From positions 1 through 64,000 of the forward strand of contig JAIEQA010000032.1 of the NCBI GenBank assembly GCA_019748095.1: 64,000 nt of DNA. The letters run 5' to 3'. The notes beneath the pieces are model-generated. The model saw only the letters and a program-made list of their open reading frames with translations, ran no database searches and was not told the DNA's origin. Within the stretch, counting starts at the first letter, position 1, and every line of letters starts with the position of its first letter. This stretch comes from Caulobacteraceae bacterium. GTDB taxonomy: Bacteria > Pseudomonadota > Alphaproteobacteria > Caulobacterales > Caulobacteraceae. Made by a program: the position numbers and the translations under genes. Below are positions 41,290-51,000 of the stretch, in pieces.

Positions 41290-42008
41290 CCCGCGAGATC
41301 GTCCTCGACACCGAAACCACCGGCTTTGATCCGAAGACCGGCGACCGGCTGATCGAGGTCGGCTGTGTCGAACTGGTCGACCTCTTGCCGACGGGCCGGA
41401 CCTTTCACCGTCTGGTGAACCCCGAACGCCTGATCCCGCCCGACGCCATCCGGGTTCACGGCATCACCGATGACAAGGTGCGCGACGCTCCCCGGTTCGC
41501 CGCCATCGTGGACGACCTCATGGCCTTCATCGGCGACGCCCCGGTCATCGCTCATAACGCCCAGTTCGACCGCAACTTCATCGATCATGAGTGCGGCCGC
41601 TGCGGCCAGCCCCTGCTGGCCGAGACGCGCTGGATCGACACCCTCCAGCTGGCTCAGAAACGCTTTCCGGGGATGGCCAACTCCCTCGATGCGCTGTGCA
41701 AACGCTTCAAGATCAGCCTGGTGGACCGCGCCCTGCACGGGGCCCTGATCGACGCCCGGCTTCTGGCCGAGGTCTATCTGGAACTTCGGGGCGGCAAGGA
41801 ACGGGTGCTGGATCTCAGCAGTCGCCGCGAAGGGATTGCGGCCGCCGCGCACGCCGCCGCCGGGGGACATGCGGCTCGTCCCCGTCCCCTCGGCCCGCGC
41901 CTGCGGCCGGAAGAAGTCGAGGCCCACACCCTGTTCCTCCAGGCGACGCTGAAAGACACCTCCCTGTGGGCCGCCTACGGCGTGGAGATTCAGTCCACCC
42001 CGCTTTAG
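41286..42008 (+). CDS. dnaQ: DNA polymerase III epsilon subunit (3'-5' exonuclease)
   Basis: [53 protein letters not shown]. Confidence 0.96.
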   Translation: MTREIVLDTETTGFDPKTGDRLIEVGCVELVDLLPTGRTFHRLVNPERLIPPDAIRVHGITDDKVRDAPRFAAIVDDLMAFIGDAPVIAHNAQFDRNFIDHECGRCGQPLLAETRWIDTLQLAQKRFPGMANSLDALCKRFKISLVDRALHGALIDARLLAEVYLELRGGKERVLDLSSRREGIAAAAHAAAGGHAARPRPLGPRLRPEEVEAHTLFLQATLKDTSLWAAYGVEIQSTPL

Positions 42009-42499
42009 GCCGTCCCGGCGGCCTGGGCCTGCTGCTGCATCCGGGCGGCATAGATGCCGGCAAAATCAATCGGGTCCAGCATGAAGGGCGGATAGAAGCC
42101 GCCATCCGCCGTCGCCCGGGCCACGATCTCACGGGCATAGGGGAACAGGTAGCGGGGGCATTCGATCAGGAGCAGGGGCTCGATGTCCTTTTCGGCGATC
42201 CCGGTCAGCTGGAACAGGCCGCCGTACAGAAGCTCGACGTGAAACACGGCCATGGCTTCCGTCGAGGCCTTGATCGACAGTTTGATGTCGACCTCGAACA
42301 GGCCGTCAGGACGACCCTGGGCGTTCAGCTCCACGCCCATATCGATCTGCGGCTTGCCTTCCAGCCTCAGGCTGTCAGGGGCCCGCGGGTTCTCGAACGA
42401 CAGGTCGCGGACGAACTGGGCGAGAATGCGAAAACCCGGGAGGGGGGGCTGACCCCCCTGAACGGGGGCGTTGGGCTCGGCGGGGGGGACGTCGGTCAT
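42005..42499 (-). CDS. secB: Protein-export chaperone SecB
   Basis: [56 protein letters not shown]. Confidence 0.95.
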   Translation of the reverse strand: MTDVPPAEPNAPVQGGQPPLPGFRILAQFVRDLSFENPRAPDSLRLEGKPQIDMGVELNAQGRPDGLFEVDIKLSIKASTEAMAVFHVELLYGGLFQLTGIAEKDIEPLLLIECPRYLFPYAREIVARATADGGFYPPFMLDPIDFAGIYAARMQQQAQAAGTA

Positions 42500-42689
42500 G
42501 GAGGCTGGGCCGTTCGGTCTGGCAAGGGGCGAGGGGCGGCGACTAGCATCGGGCCGGACGACCCGCAACACAGGCGACGATGTCGCGTAGGATGCGAGTC
42601 GCCTTGCGTGCGCCTATATCTAACCCTAATCGTCGAAAACGCGCTTGATCCTCAGGGTCTTGCCCCCCGACGCAATCCAGGGATTTCCC

Positions 42690-43331
42690 GTGCCGGTTCA
42701 GTTCTCGATCATCATCTTCGCCGTCATCGCGGCCTTCGTCCTGTTCCAGCTCTACAATGTGCTGGGCAAGAAGGTCGGCCGGCAGCCGCAGGAAGGCGCG
42801 CGTGCGCCCGCCCTCGCCGCCAATGGGGCCGAGCCGGCCCTGCGGACCCCGGGGGTTGACGCCACCCTCCTGGCCGCGGCCGCCTCGCTGCGGGCCCGTG
42901 ACCCGGCTTTTGACCCGACCAAGTTCATCGAAGGGGCCCGTCAGGCCTATGAGACCATCGTCCGCGGCTATGCCTCGGGGGATCGGGCGGCCCTGACGCC
43001 CCTGCTGACCCCGGCCGTCCTGGCCTCGTTCGAGACCGGTATTGCGGCGCGCGAGACCCGCGGCGAGACCGAGCAGGTCGAATTCCTGCATCCGCCCCGT
43101 GCTGATCTCGAACTGGCCTCGGCCGAAGGCGACCGTGCGGTCGCCAAGGTCCGGTTCCTGGCCGAGATCCGTTCGAAGATCCTTCTGCCCGAGGGCGAGG
43201 CCACACCGGGGGCTCCGGCCGAGCCCCGGATCGAGGAGCGTCGCACGGCCGAGCACTGGACGTTCGAACGTTCGCTCGGGGCCACCGATCCCAACTGGGT
43301 CCTGGCCCGGGTCGAACCCGCGAACGCCTGA
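42690..43331 (+). CDS. Tim44/TimA domain protein
   Basis: N-terminal TM SIIIFAVIAAFVLFQLYNVLGKKVGR then Tim44-like YETIVRGYASGDRAALTPLLTPAVLASFETGI; GTG start inferred. Confidence 0.85.
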   Translation: MPVQFSIIIFAVIAAFVLFQLYNVLGKKVGRQPQEGARAPALAANGAEPALRTPGVDATLLAAAASLRARDPAFDPTKFIEGARQAYETIVRGYASGDRAALTPLLTPAVLASFETGIAARETRGETEQVEFLHPPRADLELASAEGDRAVAKVRFLAEIRSKILLPEGEATPGAPAEPRIEERRTAEHWTFERSLGATDPNWVLARVEPANA

Positions 43332-44437
43332 TGCCGCGACCCGGCCGGGCGGCGGTGACCGCGCGGTGGGCGACGGTCGGCGGCCTGGCGATGCTGTCGG
43401 CCTGCGCCTCGGTGCCGGACACGCCCCCCGTCCCGGCACCGGTGATCCGGCCAGACGCGCCGGCCACACCCCTGCCGGCTGCGGTCGGGCCCGAGACCCT
43501 GCCGTCCTGGGCCGATGAGGATCATCTGGCGGCGTTTCACGCCTATAGCGACACCTGCGATCTGGCCCGTGATGCGGCGTCCACCCGGCAATGCGCGCGG
43601 GCTATGGACATCCGCCGGCTGTCACGGCCCGTCACCCCCTCGGCCGCCCGGGTCTTTTTCGAAACGGGCTTCTCCGTGGTCGAGGCAGTGACCGCCGATG
43701 CCCGTCCGGGTCTGCTGACCGCCTATTTCGCGCCCGAATACAGTGCGCGACGGACACCGGAGGGCGAGTTCGATACGCCGGTGCTCCCGCCCCCGCCGGG
43801 CTGGGTCCGGGGACAGGTCCTGCCCGTCCGGGCGGAAATCGAGGCCGGACCGCCCCCCTCTCCCCCGCTCGCCTGGATGCGGGCCGAAGACCTGTTCTTT
43901 CTGCAGATCCAGGGCTCGGGCTATCTGACCTTTGAGGATGGTTCGACCGTCCGGGCCGCCTATGCCGCCGACAACGGCCAGCCCTTTGTCGGAATCGCCC
44001 GCCCCATGGCGGACCAGGGCCTGCTGCCCCGGGACGGGACGTCGGGGGAGGCGATCCGGGCCTGGCTGGCGGCCAACCGGGGCCCCGAGGCCCGGGCCGT
44101 CACGGCCCTCAACCCCCGCTACATCTATTTCGTGCTCCAGCCCGACGACGGCGGGCATCCCGCCGGGGCGGCGGGTGTGGCGCTCAGCCCGCGCCGCGCG
44201 ATCGCCGTCGACCCCGCCGGCTGGACCTATGGCGATCTGGTCTGGATCCGCGCCGACGGTGGCAATCTGATCGGGGCCCGGGGAAGCTATTCCGGCCTCG
44301 TCATGGCGCTCGACACCGGTTCGGCCATCCGTGGCCCGGTGCGGGCCGACCTCTATCTGGGCCGTGGTGCGCTGGCCGGCGCGGAGGCCGGCGCTGTGCG
44401 GCACCCCCTGCGGATGTGGCGACTTGTCCCGCGTTGA
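43331..44437 (+). CDS. mltA: MltA-type lytic murein transglycosylase
   Basis: Lipobox LSACAS; FFETGFSVVEA, LLTAYFAPEYSA, FFLQIQGSGYLTFEDGSTVRAAYAADNGQPFVGIAR, YIYFVL. Confidence 0.92.
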   Translation: MPRPGRAAVTARWATVGGLAMLSACASVPDTPPVPAPVIRPDAPATPLPAAVGPETLPSWADEDHLAAFHAYSDTCDLARDAASTRQCARAMDIRRLSRPVTPSAARVFFETGFSVVEAVTADARPGLLTAYFAPEYSARRTPEGEFDTPVLPPPPGWVRGQVLPVRAEIEAGPPPSPPLAWMRAEDLFFLQIQGSGYLTFEDGSTVRAAYAADNGQPFVGIARPMADQGLLPRDGTSGEAIRAWLAANRGPEARAVTALNPRYIYFVLQPDDGGHPAGAAGVALSPRRAIAVDPAGWTYGDLVWIRADGGNLIGARGSYSGLVMALDTGSAIRGPVRADLYLGRGALAGAEAGAVRHPLRMWRLVPR

Positions 44438-44508
44438 TACGACCGGGCTGGGCTTTGTCGGAGCAAGCGCCTAGATAGACGGCCGATTCGCCGCCCAGGC
44501 CTTCCCTT

Positions 44509-44934
44509 ATGACTTCCGTTTCCGGGCGCGCCCTCGAGCGCCTCGTCTACCGCAGCGATTCCCTCGGTGTGGCCGAGGGCCCGGTGGATCTGTCCGCCAT
44601 TGTCTCGACCTCCGTGCGCAACAACGGCCGTCGCAAGATCACCGGGGCCCTCGCCCATGAGGCCGGAACCTTCGTCCAGGTGCTGGAAGGCGATGCCGAA
44701 GCCCTGACCGCCCTGATGGAAACCATCGAGCTGGACGACCGTCACCGCAATGTGCGGGTCCTCGCCCGCTGGCCGGTCCAGGCCCAGCTCTTCCTCGGCT
44801 GGGCCATGGTGCTGGTCGACACCCGCAGACTGTCGCCCCATCTGTCCAAACTGGTGTCCCAGACCGGTTCGGGGGCCCAGGTGACGGGGGTCCTGGCCGG
44901 TCTGGCCAATGCCCGGCTCGGCTCGGCCGCCTAG
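44509..44934 (+). CDS. Standalone BLUF-domain blue-light photoreceptor
   Basis: LERLVYRS...ILSTSVRNNGRRKITGAL-type block (IVSTSVRNNGRRKITGALAHEAGTFVQVLEGD), RHRNVRVL, LGWAMVLVD: flavin-contacting Tyr, Asn, Gln and Trp/Met positions appear retained. Confidence 0.88.
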   Translation: MTSVSGRALERLVYRSDSLGVAEGPVDLSAIVSTSVRNNGRRKITGALAHEAGTFVQVLEGDAEALTALMETIELDDRHRNVRVLARWPVQAQLFLGWAMVLVDTRRLSPHLSKLVSQTGSGAQVTGVLAGLANARLGSAA

Positions 44935-46406
44935 CGTCGACGCAGACCGCCCAGCACCCCCCGGATCAGTTCGCGCGTCAGGGTCGACCCCGCCGTTCGA
45001 AGGACGGACTTGGTCAGGGCCTCCAGCGGTGTCTGGCGCGTGGACCGCCGCGGCGCCTTCGGTTTTTCGGCCGGCTGGGCGCGGGGTTTCGGCCCCGGCT
45101 CCCGGGCTGCATGGCGTTCGGCCAGCATTTCCTCTGCCGATTCCCGATCGATCCGGGTGTCGTACACGCCCCGGACCGGGCTGGCGGCCATCACAGCGGC
45201 GCGCTCGGCCGCTGTTGCCGGCCCCAGCCGGCTGTCCGGCGGCCGGATCAGGGTGCGGGTCACGACCCGGGGGGCCCCCTTGACGTCCAGGGTCGAGACC
45301 AGCGCCTCGCCCGTCCCCAGCGCCTGGATCGCCTCGCCGGTGTTGAAGTTCGAGTTCGCCCGAAAACTGTCCCCCGCCGACTTCAATCCCCTTTGCTCTG
45401 ACGGCGTATAGGCCCGCAGCGCATGCTGGATCCGGTTTCCCAGCTGGGCCAGGACACTGTCCGGAATATCTGCCGGATTCTGGGTGACGAAGTAGACGCC
45501 GACCCCCTTGGACCGGATCAGCCGCACAACCTGTTCGACCTTTTCCAGCAGTGGCCGCGGAGCATCCCGAAACAGCAGATGGGCCTCGTCGAAGAAAAAG
45601 ACGAGGCGCGGCTTTTCCGGATCCCCCACCTCGGGAAGCTGTTCGAACAGTTCCGACAGCAGCCAGAGCAGAAAGGCCCCGTAAAGGCGGGGTGAGGACA
45701 TCAACCGGGTGGCGTCCAGCACGTTCACCTGGCCTCGTCCGTCGATGCCGACCCGGATCATGTCCTCCAGTCGCAGCGCCGGTTCCCCGAAAAAGGCCTC
45801 CCCGCCCTGTTGCTCCAGCTGGAGCAGACCGCGCTGGATTGCGGCGATCGAGGCCGGTGCCACGTGGCCGACCTCTCGACCGATCCGGGCGCTGTCTTCG
45901 GCAACATAGGTCAGGACGCTGCGCAAATCGTCCAGGTCGAGCATCAGGAGGCCTTCCTTGTCGGCGACGTGGAAGGCCACCGTCAGAACCCCTTCCTGAA
46001 CCTCGTTGAGATCGAGCATCCGGGCCATCAGCAGGGGGCCGATTTCGGATACCGTGGCCCGGACAGGATGGCCTTTCTCCCCGTACAGATCCCAGAACAC
46101 CGTCGGTGCCGCGGCGGGCGTCAGCGTCAGGCCCATGTCGGCGGCCCGGGCCAGCAGCTTTTCGTTGGGTGAGCCTGGCTGGCTTATCCCGGACAGGTCG
46201 CCTTTCACATCGGCACAGAAGACGGGCACACCCATGGCCGAAAATCCTTCGGCCATGATCTGCAGGGTCACAGTCTTTCCGGTTCCCGTCGCGCCCGCGA
46301 TGATCCCGTGACGGTTGGCCCGGTTCCACAACAGGATCTCACGCTCCGGGATGTTTCCCTCTGCGGACTGTCCCAGAAACAATCCGGCGGTGGCGGTGTC
46401 AGTCAT
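44931..46406 (-). CDS. HerA-like helicase/DUF853 family ATPase
   Basis: NRHGIIAGATGTGKTVTLQIMAEGFS, FCADVKGDLSGIS, RLVFFFDEAHLLFRDAP, VGVYFVTQNPADIPDSVLAQLGNRIQHALRAYTPSEQ. Confidence 0.92.
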   Translation of the reverse strand: MTDTATAGLFLGQSAEGNIPEREILLWNRANRHGIIAGATGTGKTVTLQIMAEGFSAMGVPVFCADVKGDLSGISQPGSPNEKLLARAADMGLTLTPAAAPTVFWDLYGEKGHPVRATVSEIGPLLMARMLDLNEVQEGVLTVAFHVADKEGLLMLDLDDLRSVLTYVAEDSARIGREVGHVAPASIAAIQRGLLQLEQQGGEAFFGEPALRLEDMIRVGIDGRGQVNVLDATRLMSSPRLYGAFLLWLLSELFEQLPEVGDPEKPRLVFFFDEAHLLFRDAPRPLLEKVEQVVRLIRSKGVGVYFVTQNPADIPDSVLAQLGNRIQHALRAYTPSEQRGLKSAGDSFRANSNFNTGEAIQALGTGEALVSTLDVKGAPRVVTRTLIRPPDSRLGPATAAERAAVMAASPVRGVYDTRIDRESAEEMLAERHAAREPGPKPRAQPAEKPKAPRRSTRQTPLEALTKSVLRTAGSTLTRELIRGVLGGLRRR

Positions 46407-46517
46407 GGGCGATCTCCGTCAGGGAGGCCTGCTTAGCCGGGCCTGTCCACCTGTTCCAGCGAACCGCTCGCGGCATGGACGATTGACCGCGCCCGCCGCG
46501 CCCCCGACAGTCACATC

Positions 46518-47663
46518 ATGAAATCTCCGATCGCTGTCCAGTCCTCCGCCGTTGGGCGCAATGCCATCGTCGTCATTGCTGTCGTGGCGGCCGGGGCGGC
46601 GCTTTACTGGCTCCGTGACATCCTGACGCCGCTCGCCATGGCTATTTTCCTGATGATCATGATCGATGGGGTGAAGCGCTCCATTGAGCAACGCACCTCG
46701 CTGCCTGATCACTGGGCAGGCGTTGCGGCTGTACTGTTGGTCGTCGTCGGCTTTTTCGCCGCCATCGCTTTCATCGTGAACGGGGCCGCCGGCTTTTTCA
46801 CCGATATGTCGGGGATATCGAGCGGGATTGGCCCGCGCATTGACGCCATCATTGAGGATGGCGCGCATCTTGTGGGCATGGAGGCGGCCCCCACCGCCCA
46901 GGAGTTGCTGGCGGGCATCGACCTGCGGGGCTACCTCACCAGCCTTGCCTTCCAGATGCAGGGCGTGGCTTCCGGCTCCTTTTTTGTCCTTGTCTACCTC
47001 GGCTTCCTGCTGGCTTCCCAGGTCGGGTTCAGGCGCAAGATCGTGGCCATGTTCCCCCAGCGTGAGCAGAGGGCTGAGGCCCTTGGGGTGTTCGAGAGGG
47101 TCCGCGGTGGGGTTGAGGGCTATCTCTGGGTTCAGACCGTGACCGGGGTCATGATCTGCGCTGCGGCCTGGATCCTGATGCGGGTCGTGGGGCTTGAGCA
47201 CGCCGAGTTCTGGACCTTCATCATCTTTGTGGTCGGCTTCATCCCCGTGCTTGGCGGTGCGGTGGCCGGTCTTGCCCCGCCGCTGTTCGCCCTCGTGCAG
47301 TTTCCCACCTACTGGCCCGCCCTGATTCTGCTGGTCGGGCTCCAGACCATCCTTTTTGTCGTGGGGAATATGGTTCAGCCGCGCATGCAGGGGGACAATC
47401 AGAACATCGATCCGGTGGCCGTCCTTCTTGCCCTCGCCCTGTGGGGCAAGATGTGGGGCGTGGTGGGGATGTTCCTGTCAACACCGCTGGCTGTCATGGC
47501 CATGGCAATTCTCGCCGAGTTCAAGGGGACGATGTGGATCGCGGTTCTCTTGTCCGGTGACGGCAAACCCTATGCGGCCGAGCCGGAAGAGGCGTCGCAC
47601 CGTCCGCCGGCCCGGCGCCCTGCCCGCGTCAAACCGCCGCGGCCCGAGGCTGCAGAACCCTGA
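46518..47663 (+). CDS. AI-2E family transporter
   Basis: Polytopic 381 aa; ILTPLAMAIFLMIMIDGVKR, GFIPVLGGAVAGLAPPLFALVQF, VGNMVQPRMQG. Confidence 0.88.
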   Translation: MKSPIAVQSSAVGRNAIVVIAVVAAGAALYWLRDILTPLAMAIFLMIMIDGVKRSIEQRTSLPDHWAGVAAVLLVVVGFFAAIAFIVNGAAGFFTDMSGISSGIGPRIDAIIEDGAHLVGMEAAPTAQELLAGIDLRGYLTSLAFQMQGVASGSFFVLVYLGFLLASQVGFRRKIVAMFPQREQRAEALGVFERVRGGVEGYLWVQTVTGVMICAAAWILMRVVGLEHAEFWTFIIFVVGFIPVLGGAVAGLAPPLFALVQFPTYWPALILLVGLQTILFVVGNMVQPRMQGDNQNIDPVAVLLALALWGKMWGVVGMFLSTPLAVMAMAILAEFKGTMWIAVLLSGDGKPYAAEPEEASHRPPARRPARVKPPRPEAAEP

Positions 47664-47794
47664 CCCTGCGACCTTGAAGGGGCATTCCGGCTTCCCATCT
47701 GGATCCCAGACGCAGCGGCCTACCCTCCCCTCCCCGGGCCGCCGCGGCTTTGGACCTGCGCCCATTCCCCCCTCCAGCGCGGGTCCTCAAGAGA

Positions 47795-47824
47795 GGCCGT
47801 CGGACGCCCGTCCGGCGGCCTTTT
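47795..47824 (+). terminator. Intrinsic terminator
   Basis: GGCCGTCGGAC-GCCC-GTCCGGCGGCC followed by TTTT. Confidence 0.85.
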
Positions 47825-48067
47825 CTCTACCCTCCGGCTCCGCTCAGGAGTCGGGCCGAATGATCCGGGAAAGCTGAATGGTGACGGCGGGAATTTCCGG
47901 CGGGCGAAGGCCGGTTTGTCGCATATCCCCTTCCCGAGCGCGTCTGCCCGGCCTATCCAGCGCCAAGAGGTCGGGCGCACCCGTTCGGTGATCCAAATCG
48001 TAACGGACTGTCGATAGCGTCCGGTCCAGACCCGGCGGCTCCTGCCGCGCTACGCGAGACCCTGCCC

Positions 48068-51000
48068 ATGTCCGGCGATCCCCGCACCCTGTCACGGCCC
48101 ACCGATCCGGAGGCGCTGACGCGGGCTTTTGCGACGGCTCTGGCAGCGGAGGGGACGCTGACGGAGTTGGAGCGATCGTTCATTGGCCAGGCCTGTGAGG
48201 ACTATGCCGAGGACGAGACCCCCGAGCTGGCCCGGGCCGATGTCGCTGTCCTGCTGGCGGACGCATGGCGCTGGGCGGAGCAGCGTGCCGCCGGTGAGCC
48301 ACCGAGGATTGAGGTCAAACCTCTGACCGCCGCTCGCGGGCGCGCCACGCCCTATGACGTGGTGCAGATCCTCCAGGATGACCGGCCCTTTCTGGTTGAC
48401 AGCCTCATGGGCGAACTGGCCGACGCTGGCGTCTCTGTCAGGGCGCTGTTCCATCCCGTTGTCCCTGCAGCCCGCGACGCGAAGGGTTCCCGACATGCCG
48501 ACGACACGGTCCGGGAATCGCTGATTGTCATCGTGATCGATCCGCTTCCGCCGGAACGCCGCCAGGCGCTCAAGACAGGGATCGAACAGACCCTGGCCGA
48601 TGTTCACGCCGCCGTTGCGGACTTTCCGGCGATGCGCGAACTGATGCAGCGGTCTGTGGCGCATCTGGAAGCATCTCCCGCAGGCATCGATCCGGAGATC
48701 GTGGCAGAGAACCTCGCCTTCCTCCGCTCCCTCAACGACGACCATTTCGTCTTCCTCGGCGCACGAAACTACGAGTATCCGCGGACTGCCGATGGCGGCT
48801 ATGCCGCCGAGGCCCCGCTGGACCAGGCGGAGGCTGGCGTAGGCGTGTTGCGTGACCCGACCCGTACGGTGCTGCGCCGGACCTCCGAACCGGCCGTCCT
48901 GACCGCACAGATGAAGCGGCAGATCGACCTGAGCGACCCCGTGACGGTGGCCAAGGCCAACCTGCGCAGCCGGGTCCATCGTCGGGCCTATATGGACTAT
49001 GTCGGGGTCAAGCGGTTCGGCGACGACGGACGACCGTCGGGCGAAACACGCTTTGTGGGCCTGTTCACCGCCGACGCCTATGACCGCGCGGCCTCGCAGG
49101 TGCCGCTGATCCGACGCAAGGTCGCCAATGCCCTCGCGCGTGCGGCCAAGACCCCCGGCAGCCACAACGAGAAGCGGCTCCGTAACATTCTGGAGAACTA
49201 TCCTCGCGATGAGCTCTTCCAGGTCACGGAGGACGAGCTTCTGGCCACCGCCCTGGGGATCCTGCATCTGTACGATCGGCCCAGGATCAAGATTTTCACC
49301 CGCAATGACCCTTTCGACCGGTTCGTCTCGGTTCTCGCGTTTGTGCCGCGTGAACGCTACGAGGCCAGTGTCCGCGAGCGCATCGGACGGATCCTTGCGC
49401 GGGCCTGGGGGGGACGGGTTTCGGCCTGGTACCCGCAGTTGTCCGACGCGCCTCTGGTGCGGATTCACTACATCATCGGGGTCACGCCGGGCGAACATCC
49501 CACGCCCGACCCGACCGCGCTTGAAGCGGAAATCGTCGAGACCGGGCGCAGTTGGGTTGACCGGTTCGAGAGCGCCCTGCGGGCTGACGACGTTGATGAA
49601 AGCCAGATCGGGGCGCTGAGCGCCCGCTGGGCCGAGGCCTTTGGCCCGGGTTATCGTGAGCGCTATGACGCCACCGAGGCCGTCGCCGATCTCCAGCAGA
49701 TCGACCGGTTGAACGACTCGGGCGAGACTGATGATGTCGGGAGTGAGCCCGTCGCGGTTCGGGCTTTCCGCACGCCAGCGGACACGCCGTTGCAGTTCCG
49801 TTTCAAGCTCTATCGTCGCGGTGCCGCTGTTCCCTTGTCGGACGTGCTGCCGATCCTTGCGGACATGGGCCTGAAGACGCTCGAGGAGTTTGGCCACGCC
49901 ATCCGCCCGGTCGCCCAGACCGGACTGGGTGGCCCCATCCATGTCCATGAGTTCCTGCTGGAAGATCCGCGTGGAGCCGCGCTCGACTTCGCTGACGTCA
50001 AGCTTCCGTTCGAGGCCGCATTTTCAGCGGTCTGGAGCGGCAGGACGGAAAGCGACGGTTTCAACCGGCTAGTACTGGAACTGGGTGTCGGCTGGCGCGA
50101 GGCGGCCCTGATCCGGACCCTTGCCCGCTATCGACAGCAGACTGGTCTGGACCCGTCCCAGGCGGTTCAGGAAGAGGCGCTTCGGGACCACCCAGCGATC
50201 GCCCGGGCCCTGCTGGCCCTGTTCGCAAGCCGGTTCGATCCGGCGGTCGGCGCATCGCCGGCGGACCGTGCGGCCACCTGCACGGAATTGACCGAAAAAA
50301 TCACCGCCCTGTTGATGGCGGTCACCTCTCTCGACCACGACCGGTCACTCCGCCGGCTGGCTGCGCTGATCGGGGCAATCAAGCGGACCAACTATTATCA
50401 GACGGCGGCCGACGGGACCCCGAGGCCTCACATCTCGATCAAGATTGCCTCGCGCGAGCTGGTCGATCTGCCCCTGCCAAAACCCTATCGCGAGATCTTT
50501 GTCTGGGCTCCGCACGTCGAGGGTGTCCATCTGCGCTTTGGTCCGGTCGCGCGCGGCGGCCTGCGCTGGTCGGATCGTCGTGATGATTTCCGCACAGAGG
50601 TCCTCGGGCTGGTCAAGGCCCAGCAGGTCAAGAATGCGGTCATCGTGCCGGTCGGCTCCAAGGGTGGCTTCTTCCCCAAACAACTGTCCGCCATCGTGCG
50701 CGCCGGGGGGGATCGCGATGCCCAGCAGACGGAGGCGGTCCGTGCCTATCGGACCTTCCTGTCCGGCCTGCTCGATATCACAGACAATATCGCGTCCGAC
50801 GGTAGGGTGAAGCGTCCGGCCAATGTCATCGCGTTCGAAGGCGATGATCCGTATCTGGTTGTCGCCGCCGACAAGGGTACGGCGACGTTCTCCGATATCG
50901 CCAACGGGGTCTCGGCCGATTACGGCTTCTGGCTGGACGATGCCTTCGCCTCCGGGGGTTCTGTCGGCTACGACCACAAGGCGATGGGCATCACCGCCCG

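Noticed and set aside
42230-42246. Possible additional parS (GACGTGAAACAC) in secB
   Set aside because: Only the right half-site matches TGTTTCACGTGAAACA; left half does not.
43532-43546. Possible parS half-site (GTTTCACG) in mltA
   Set aside because: Single half-site without a palindrome partner.
44353-46329. 658-aa minus-strand ORF in an alternative frame of the herA-like gene
   Set aside because: Frame overlap with the 491-aa DUF853 ATPase, which has Walker motifs; alternative frame is low complexity.
48092-49948. 618-aa minus-strand ORF opposite gdhZ
   Set aside because: Shadow ORF; gdhZ frame is continuous and motif-rich.
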